From the NCBI GenBank assembly GCA_950097015.1, contig CATNEN010000011.1:2446501-2510500 (forward strand): DNA of 64,000 nt. The letters run 5' to 3'. Below are positions 57,241 to 64,000 of the stretch, piece by piece. The position numbers were made by a program, and so were the translations under genes. The first letter of the stretch is position 1. Every line of letters starts with the position of its first letter. Source of the DNA: Macrostomum hystrix. Lineage: Eukaryota; Platyhelminthes; Macrostomidae. Below the pieces are notes generated by a model. It saw only the letters and a list, made by a program, of their open reading frames with translations, was not told where the DNA came from and made no database searches.

Positions 57241-57800
57241 TGGCCTTCTCATGCCAATAGATTCATGTATTGGTTGTTCTGTGCCAGCTGTACGGCCTAT
57301 ATACGTGGCCTTAAAGGCTCGGCGGTGGTTACAAAGGCCACGACCCAGAGTTGGGCTGGCCTAAATATGCGATCGTCAATGCCATGTGTAAGAGTTTTAG
57401 TTTTTAGGGCCCGCTGTACAATTTGTTATTGGTCCTCCCTCAGAGAGAAGAGACCCGGTCGGGAAGGGAATTGCAGTTCTGGTTGGCTAGAATTAGCTCT
57501 CTTCCCATATACTCGCTGCTTCTTCTCATTTCTCTCCACTGACGCTGCCTTCCTTCGCTGTCCCGGCGTGACCCGGTCACGAACCGAAGCCAGCTGACCT
57601 TACAACTCGCTAACCCCAGCCAATGGCATCGCGCGGCAAGGCTTTGGCTTGTCAAGCACACTAGAACAGAACGCGGGAACGCTAGAATAGTCACTGACCC
57701 GGCCGGGGTCAAAGCAGGGCTTGGACGGCAAAGTCATTAAAAATGGTTGAATTGCGTTCCCTGAGACCACTATTATGTGGGACACAGCCTTTTGGAGGCT
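57240..57800. other. GC-rich island of unknown origin
   Basis: Composition differs sharply from the flanks (GGCCCGCTGTACAATTTG, CGTGACCCGGTCACGAACCG and similar). Open frames occur on both strands but none shows a recognisable domain. It could be a transposon fragment, a decayed gene or an unannotated exon. A family-B SINE-like remnant (GTGTACACTGCCTGACGA) follows at about 57840. Confidence 0.35.
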
Positions 57801-58089
57801 TAGAATTTACACGCTCACTAGGACATGCCCTCACAGTGATAGAGTGAGTGTACACTGCCTGACGATTTTGTTTTAGATATAGTTGGTGTGTGCTGTGTTG
57901 GTTGTCAGCTGTTTTAGATTAGGGCCAGGTCTGCAGAATTGCCCTCACGATGGCTGCGGGTGGGCTGCATCTGCAAATGCTCATTGTTATAATCGAGTGT
58001 GGACGTCATCATTCCTTTCCTTACACTGTCCATACTTAGTTTTAACTTTGTACAATAAAGTAATAATTTTATGTTAAAAAGATTATTTA

Positions 58090-58545
58090 AGTGTGATCGT
58101 ATACTGCGGCCGTTTGATGAGGCCGCTAGCTGTTACCCTTATGTTCCTATGATGAGGCCACTGTTAATCTTAGTCCTAATCGTTTGATGATGCCGCTGTT
58201 AACTCTCATGATCCTTTGATGATAACGCTATTAACTCTGATCGTTTGATGATGCCGCTATTAACTCTGATCGTTTGATGATGCCGCTATTAACTCTGATC
58301 GTTTGATGATGCCGCTATTAACTCTGATCGTTTGATGATGCCGCTATTAACTCTGATCGTTTGATGATGCCGCTATTAACTCTGATCGTTTGATGATGCC
58401 GCTATTAACTCTGATCGTTTGATGAGGCCGCTATTATATCTGACCGGTTGATGGAACCGCTTTTAATCCTAATGCTTTGATGAGGCCGCTGTTAACCCAG
58501 ATTATTTGATGAGACCGCTATAGTTAACCTTGATTCCTTGATGTG
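58090..58545 (+). repeat. 29-bp minisatellite
   Basis: About 15 copies with core TGATCGTTTGATGATGCCGC followed by TATTAACTC. The centre is uniform and both edges are decayed. It is intergenic. Confidence 0.9.
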
Positions 58546-59017
58546 ACTCATTAAAATTAAGTATTTCATTCAATCGATAATTAAACTTATGCCTTTGAAG
58601 ACAATAAAAACCAAAGATAATTAGTCCTATATTATGCCTTTTTCCAGTCTAATTGAAGAATTTATGCATGAATTCATAACAAAGGTATGCAAAGGGAATT
58701 ATGGCTGATTCGCACTAAAACAGTGCCTCACAACAGGCGATTACAGAACTTTTTAGTCAAATCTATAATCTACTTATAAAAAGAACAACTTTGCTTAGAA
58801 TTATATAATTCTATTATGTTTTGCGTCTAAAGCAATCTAGCTGTATCATTGAGCTCTGAGTATAGAAACTGGAGAACTAGCTCCCCGCCAAACCCCGGGC
58901 ATATTCATATAACGAACTTGACTATCTATATCAGTAGAAAACTCGAAAATGAGCAGATAAAGTTGAAACATGTTATTGCCTGTAGGCCCTGCTAAGCCGA
59001 GGGTTTATTAATATGAC
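58546..59017. other. AT-rich unique sequence
   Basis: No gene, RNA or element is recognised between the 29-bp and 22-bp arrays. Confidence 0.4.
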
Positions 59018-59290
59018 ACTCCCAAATATCCATAATGACACTCCCAAATATCCATAATGACACTCCCAAATATCCATAATGACACTCCCAAATATCCATA
59101 ATGACACTCCCAAATATCCATAATGACACTCCCAAATATCCATAATGACACTCCTTATCAACCCAAAATGACACTTACCAAATATCCCAAAATTACACTT
59201 ACCAAATATCCCAAAATGACAGTCTCTAATGTCCCAAAATGACAGTCTCTAATGTCCCAAAATGACACTTCCAAATTAATATCCCAAAAG
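59018..59290 (+). repeat. 22-bp minisatellite
   Basis: Seven clean copies containing ATGACACTCCCAAATATCCA, then decayed copies (CCCAAAATGACAGTCTCTAA) up to the SINE that interrupts or ends the array. Confidence 0.88.
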
Positions 59291-59292
59291 AT

Positions 59293-59630
59293 GGGGGGCT
59301 CTCGCACCAAGGTCCCTGAGCTCGATTCCGCGGCGAGGCCACATTCATTTAGGGGCGCAGCCGCAGAGGCTTGTTGGCTGGTCGTGCCAACACGACGCCA
59401 ATTCACCTGCAGGGCGCTGTGAAAGTGAGAAAGTCAGGGCAGATGTACACACCTGTGTGAGCGTGTGACAGTGTACAGTATCCGTGTGAGTGTGTACTCA
59501 GGAGTCAGCGAAATGGGCAGAATTGCCTCCTCGCTGGCTGCGAGTCTAGTGTCACCAAATTGTGTGCCATTGCCCGCAGCCCTCCTGCATATTATTATTA
59601 TTATTACGCTCGTATTATTATTAATATCCC
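59293..59630 (+). mobile_element. tRNA-derived SINE, family B, 5'-truncated
   Basis: It begins at the box B part (GAGCTCGATTCCGCGGCGAG). The body GTCAGCGAAATGGGCAGAAT is shared with 12836 and 62380. The 3' end is GCAGCCCTCCTGCA plus a TTA-rich tail. It is inserted at the edge of the 22-bp array. Confidence 0.7.
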
Positions 59631-59639
59631 ACAAAGACA

Positions 59640-60145
59640 CTCGCTAGAATCTGAAAGTGGCACTCCCTAAAAATCTCACGAACAGAAGGAAATTTTCTTA
59701 AGGAATTTATTGCAAGCAAATCTTAAAGTTGCTACACATAATTTTCACTGATCTCTCAATGTATATTCTAGCTAATGCTACAAGCAATGAAAATGATATG
59801 GACCAATTCATGTGTTCAATATAATACCAGCTTATCATGCCACAACGAAGCGAAATCTTAGCCCGACTTATATTTCGTTACTTTATTTTCGAAAACTATG
59901 CTAAAATTCAGGCATGCAGCTTTTGTACTGCATTTCTTAACAGCTGCGACTGTCGGTAATATTTAATAGAGCTGTAGCTAAACTCACTGGAAGTATTTGA
60001 GACATAGATTAGAAATGCGACCGTACAGAGAGAAAAGATAAATAGGCCACATATAGCTAGTTACATTATAAAATATTAGATTATAGCTAGCGAAATTAGA
60101 ACAACTTTTATACATTGTAGCTGCGTGATTTGACCTGTGAGCGAT
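59640..60145. other. unique AT-rich sequence
   Basis: About 500 bases without a recognisable gene or element. Confidence 0.4.
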
Positions 60146-60154
60146 CCGCTAGTT

Positions 60155-60945
60155 GACAGAGTCTGTCTACTCTCTCAGTGTCTGTCTACTCTCTCCGTGT
60201 CTGTCTACTCTCTCCGTGTCTGTCTACTCTCTCAGTGTCTGTCTACTCTCTCAGTGTCTGTCTACTCTCTCAGTGTCTGTCTACTCTCTCAGTGTCTGTC
60301 TACTCTCTCAGTGTCTGTCTGTCTACTCTCTCCCAGTCTGCCTACTCTCTCCGTGTCTGTCTACTCTCTCACTGTCTATCTACTCTCTTAGTGTCTGTCT
60401 ACTCTCTCACAGTGTCTGTCTACTCTCTCACTGTCTATCTACTCTCACAGTGTCCATCCACTCGTGAGAGTAGATACCACAGTGTCTATCTACTCTCTCA
60501 CTGTCTGTCTACTCTCTCCGTGTCTGTCTATTCTCTCACTGTCTATCTACTCTCTTAGCGTCTATCAACACTCTCAGTGTCTGTCTGTCTACTCTCTCCG
60601 TGTCTGTCTACTCTCTCGGTGTCTGTCTACTCTCTCCGTGTCTATCTACTCTCACAGTGTCTATCTACTCTCTCACTGTCTGTCTACTCTCTCAGTGTCT
60701 GTCTACTCTCACAGTGTCTATCTACTCTCACAGTGTCTGTCTACTCTCTCACTGTCTGTCTACTCTCTCAGTGTCTGTCTACTCTCACAGTGTCTATCTA
60801 CTCTCACAGTGTCTGTCTACTCTCTCTCTGTCTATCTACTCCCTTAGTGTCTATCAACTCTCTAAGTGTCTGTCTGTCTACTCTCTCCGGGTCTGTCTAC
60901 TCTCTCAGTGTCTATCTACTCTGTCACTTTATGTCTACTCTTTCT
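60155..60945 (+). repeat. 19-bp minisatellite
   Basis: About 40 copies of TGTCTGTCTACTCTCTCAG with substitutions (CCG, ACT, ACAG) arranged in repeating blocks. It is intergenic and pyrimidine-rich on this strand. The SVYSLSVCLLS frames are artefacts. Confidence 0.94.
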
Positions 60946-60949
60946 TTTT

Positions 60950-61379
60950 GATAAATAAACTGAAATATAATTTTAGCTGTTAATTAAATACTTCACTACT
61001 TAAAGTAGGCACACTCAGTCAGTATATGCAAATTAAAAAACGTCACTAGTTTATAACGTCAATTTGTTCAGAGCATTTTTGCTGAATAAAAAGTGCAGCT
61101 TTTTAAATATCTTGCAATGCTATCATGGGAACGCCAACATCTTTAGCTTAGAATTATTTTTTTCACAAAGAATTTCGCATGAACAGATAAAAAAGCTATT
61201 GTTATATACACGAAGCAAATGAGATGGAAGTTTCACGTCAATTTTTTTGTTTTGACAGACGGGTCCATTGTTTAACTTATCTTCGAAAGAACTGGGACAG
61301 CTTCCATTAGGCTGGATAAATAGTTGGAATTTTTTGGAAAGCTATTTCCTGAAATCGAGGTCAAGGTGATTTTTAGGCA
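60950..61379. other. upstream region of the Cys-rich gene
   Basis: AT-rich unique sequence. It should contain the promoter of the gene at 61380, but no clear TATA box was identified. Confidence 0.4.
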
Positions 61380-61751
61380 ATGCTGCAATTTTCGCTTCAA
61401 CTAGTTTTGCTATCTGCCAGTGGACTGGCTGGAGTCAATGCAACTTGCGAGACCTACTCAAAGCTGCCAGTCTGTCTGACCGATGTTGTCAACAATCGCA
61501 GCTTCGCGTGGCTTCGAACCATCGCGACGGGGCATCGATCGTTGTCGGAGCTAAGACTGGCTTGCGCAATGGCCTGCGGCTCCTGGTCAGACTGCCTATG
61601 GTTCGACTGCAACAGAACCGATGGCAGCTGCACGATGGGAGCCGCCCAGAGCTTCCATCGGCAGTGGAATTCGTCGTCTTCATCGTGCGGAGCTGACTGC
61701 GGCTGCCTGATGCTCAAGTCAGTGTCTGAATACCACAAGTTATCTGGTTAA
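61380..61751 (+). CDS. small secreted Cys-rich protein, PAN/apple-like
   Basis: 123 residues. The N-terminus MLQFSLQLVLLSASGLAGVNA is a good signal peptide, so the protein probably enters the secretory pathway. The mature part has about ten cysteines, with CAMACGSWSDCLWFDCNRTD and a later CTMGA, spacing reminiscent of PAN/apple domains (adhesion or carbohydrate binding), plus potential N-glycosylation sites (NRS, NRT, NSS). A T-rich acceptor-like GATTTTTAG lies 3 nt before the ATG. It could be the first exon of a longer protein. Family assignment is tentative. Confidence 0.6.
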   Translation: MLQFSLQLVLLSASGLAGVNATCETYSKLPVCLTDVVNNRSFAWLRTIATGHRSLSELRLACAMACGSWSDCLWFDCNRTDGSCTMGAAQSFHRQWNSSSSSCGADCGCLMLKSVSEYHKLSG

Positions 61752-61844
61752 TTAAGCCAACAGCCTACCTAAGTATCTGACTAATCTTGTAATTAACTAG
61801 CTATCCCTATTATTGGGTTCACCATTTTGTTAGTTAAAATGGTA

Positions 61845-62375
61845 CCTAATCCTCGTACCTAATCCTATAATCTACCCAATCCACTAATCTTCCTAATCCT
61901 CTAATCTACCTAATCCTCTTATCTACCTAATCCTTTAATCAAACTAGTCCGATAATTTACCTAGTTTGATAATCTACCTAATCCTATAATCGACCTAATT
62001 CTCTAATCTATCTAATCCTTTAACCTACCTAATCCGATAATCTACCTAATCAGATAATCTACCTATTCCTCTAATCCTCTAATCTACCTAGTCAGATAAT
62101 CCTCTAATCTACCTAATCCTCTAATATACCTAATCATCTAATCTACCTAATCGTCTAATCTACATAATCCGATAATCTACCTAATCATCTAATCTACCTA
62201 ATCATCTAATCTACCTAATCATCTAATCTACCTAATCCGATAATCTATCTAATCCTCTAATCTACCTAATCCTCTAATCTATCTAATCCGATAATCTACC
62301 TAATCAGATAATCTACCTATTCCTCTAATCCTCTAATCTACCTAATCCGATAATCTACCCAATCATCTTATCCAT
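61845..62375 (+). repeat. 18-bp minisatellite
   Basis: About 28 copies of AATCCTCTAATCTACCTA and variants with CCGATAATC or CATCTAATC. A block near 62020-62100 recurs at 62280-62350. Confidence 0.92.
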
Positions 62376-62379
62376 CGAG

Positions 62380-62665
62380 GGGTGTCACGCTTTTGCCTCT
62401 CGCACCAAGGTCCCTGAGCTCGATTCCGCGGCGAGAGGCGGAGAGAAGGCTTGGGGGCTTGACACCCTTGAGGGCCAACCTCCAAGGCACAGTGAGAGTG
62501 TGCACTGCCTGACGATGACAAAGTCAGGGCAGATGTACACACCTTTGTGAGCGTGTGCCTGCGTACAGTATCTGTGTGCGTGTGTGCTCAGGAGTCAGCG
62601 AAATGGGCAGAATTGCCTCCTCGCTGGCTGCGGGTCTAGTGTCACCAAATGATGTGCCAGTGATC
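62380..62665 (+). mobile_element. tRNA-derived SINE, family B, 5'-truncated
   Basis: Shares CTCGCACCAAGGTCCCTGAG, GAGGGCCAACCTCCAAGGCA and GTCAGCGAAATGGGCAGAAT with the other family-B copies. It lacks the box A head and the usual 3' tail. Confidence 0.7.
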
Positions 62666-62747
62666 ACAAGAATCACAGTGATCCTTTTGAAGAAGCGTAA
62701 TTTCGAAATAACCGAACAACGATATGAACAGAAAAAAACATCTGTAG

Positions 62748-62955
62748 GTCCATCGCCTCTGATCTGGCTGTCTGGGGCAAAAACTATGGCATCAATGCGT
62801 TGCTGTATGAAAAACTGCGCGAAATCTACAACGCCAGTAGTGGTAGCAACTATTCGATTGGAACGCTTGCCACACCAATAAGTGGAGGCGGCGGCGGCAG
62901 CGGCAGCGGCGGCGGCGGCGGCGGAAGAGGAAAAAAAAGTTGCGTCATTTTGTAG
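62748..62955 (+). CDS. possible terminal exon of a prenylated protein (CaaX end CVIL)
   Basis: After an acceptor-like CTGTAG at 62742-62747 a frame of 68 codons reads SIASDLAVWGKNYGINALLY, then EKLREIYNAS, then a Gly/Ser run, ending KKSCVIL and TAG. A C-terminal CVIL preceded by lysines is a standard CaaX box for geranylgeranyl attachment. The stretch GINALLYEKLREI is loosely like the last helix of Ras-family GTPases. No upstream exon with GTPase motifs was found in the window, so identity is open and the exon itself is unproven. Confidence 0.4.
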
Positions 62956-63094
62956 TCGTGACCAGCACAGCCTATTGACGGACTTAACTGTGAAAAAAAA
63001 TCTTTTCGTTTTTAGATTTAGTAGGCAAAATGACAGCCAAGGAATGTAAACTGCCGTCACTCAATTACAGGTGGACAGGAGAACGTTTAAGTCT

Positions 63095-64000
63095 CCAGGA
63101 AATAGGACGCCAACCCCTCAAACTTCAGGAAACCTGACACCAACCCACTCAAACTTCAGGAAACCTGACACCAACCCCTCAAACTTCAGGAAACCTGACA
63201 CCAACCCACTCAAACTTCAGGAAACCTGACACCAACCTACTCAAACTTCAGGAAACCTGACACCAACCCACTCAAACTTCAGGGAACCTGACACCAACCC
63301 ACTCAAACTTCAGGGAACCTGACACCAACCCACTCAAACTTCAGGAAACCTGACACCAACCCACTCAAACTTCAGGGAACCTGACACCAACCCCTCAAAC
63401 TTCAGGGAACCTGACACCAACCCACTCAAACTTCAGGGAACCTGACACCAACCCACTCAAACTTCAGGGAACCTGACACCAACCCACTCAAACTTCAGGG
63501 AACCTGACACCAACCCACTCAAACTTCAGGGAACCTGACACCAACCCACTCAAACTTCAGGGAACCTGACACAAACCCACTCAAACTTCAGGAAACCTGA
63601 CACCAACCCACTCAAACTTCAGGAAACCTGACACAAACCTACTCAAACTTCAGGAAACCTGACACCAACCCACTCAAACTTCAGGAAACCTGACACCAAC
63701 CCACTCAAACATCAGGAAACCTGACACCAACCCACTCAAACTTCAGGAAACCTGACACAAACCCACTCAAACTTCAGGAAACCTGACACCAACCCACTCA
63801 AACATCAGGGAACCTGACACCAACCCACTCAAACATCAGGGAACCTGACACCAACCCACTCAAACTTCAGGGAACCTGACACCAACCCACTCAAACATCA
63901 GGGAACCTGACACCAACCCACTCAAACATCAGGGAACCTGACACCAACCCACTCAAACTTCAGGGAACCTGACACCAACCCACTCAAACTTCAGGGAACC
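63095..64000 (+). repeat. 31-bp minisatellite running off the window
   Basis: About 29 copies with core CAACCCACTCAAACTTCAGG followed by AAACCTGACAC. GGAAAC/GGGAAC and ACTTC/ACATC variants are present. It continues past 64000. Confidence 0.95.

Noticed and set aside
57265-57785. Frames of 60-110 codons in the GC-rich block
   Set aside because: Open on both strands with no recognisable domain. GC-rich sequence has few stop codons by chance.
58090-58545. Hammerhead ribozyme tandem array (TGATGAGGCCGC resembles the CUGAUGA core)
   Set aside because: The required GAAA segment and helix III pairing are not present in the 29-bp unit.

Overview
The window is nuclear DNA of an animal. Genes have GT-AG introns, AT-rich non-coding DNA and GC-richer exons. 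Two innexins point to a protostome or another innexin-bearing invertebrate. Orthologues of ATP13A, DUSP12, DPY30 and what looks like LRRC73 fit a spiralian-type gene set (mollusc, annelid or flatworm grade). The species cannot be fixed from the sequence alone.

Layout. 1-20752 (+): 17 exons of a P5B-type P-type ATPase (ATP13A family), missing only its first exon(s). 21060-23110: a 60-bp tandem array carrying tRNA T-arm/B-box-like motifs. 23850-24990: a 23-bp array. 25401-30180 (+): innexin 1. 30776-35795 (-): innexin 2, tail-to-tail with the first and split by a 3.4-kb array of 27-bp units. 36907-38424 (+): an intronless CYP3-clan cytochrome P450. 38894-40525 (-): an intronless casein-kinase-1-like protein with destroyed catalytic motifs. 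41396-43847 (-): DUSP12 phosphatase, 3 exons. About 46500-51516 (+): an LRRC73-like leucine-rich-repeat gene, 3 exons. Its second intron holds an antisense orphan gene (50037-50669) and a 16-bp array. 52713-54721 (-): DPY30, 2 exons. 54722-61300: mostly gene-free AT-rich DNA, SINEs and minisatellites. 61380-61751 (+): a small secreted Cys-rich protein. About 62748-62955 (+): a possible last exon ending in a prenylation box. 63095 to the window end: a 31-bp array.

The dominant feature is minisatellite load. Most larger introns carry their own tandem array, each with a different unit (14 to 60 bp), well homogenised and often with higher-order structure. These arrays create dozens of long open frames, often on both strands, which are not genes. 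Dispersed elements include two tRNA-derived SINE families (one copy with a clear 12-bp target duplication), a TTAA-flanked MITE (piggyBac-like) and a palindromic MITE with an apparent 8-bp target duplication (hAT-like).

The genes do not form one pathway. They are a polyamine/cation-type P5B pump, two gap-junction proteins, a monooxygenase, a phosphatase, a histone-methylation subunit and several orphan or divergent proteins. The two innexins are related by an inverted duplication, as shown by a shared phase-1 intron. No complete novel multi-gene system was recognised. The best candidates for unusual biology are the B-box array between ATP13A and innexin 1, the intron-by-intron minisatellite pattern, the dead kinase and the nested orphan gene.
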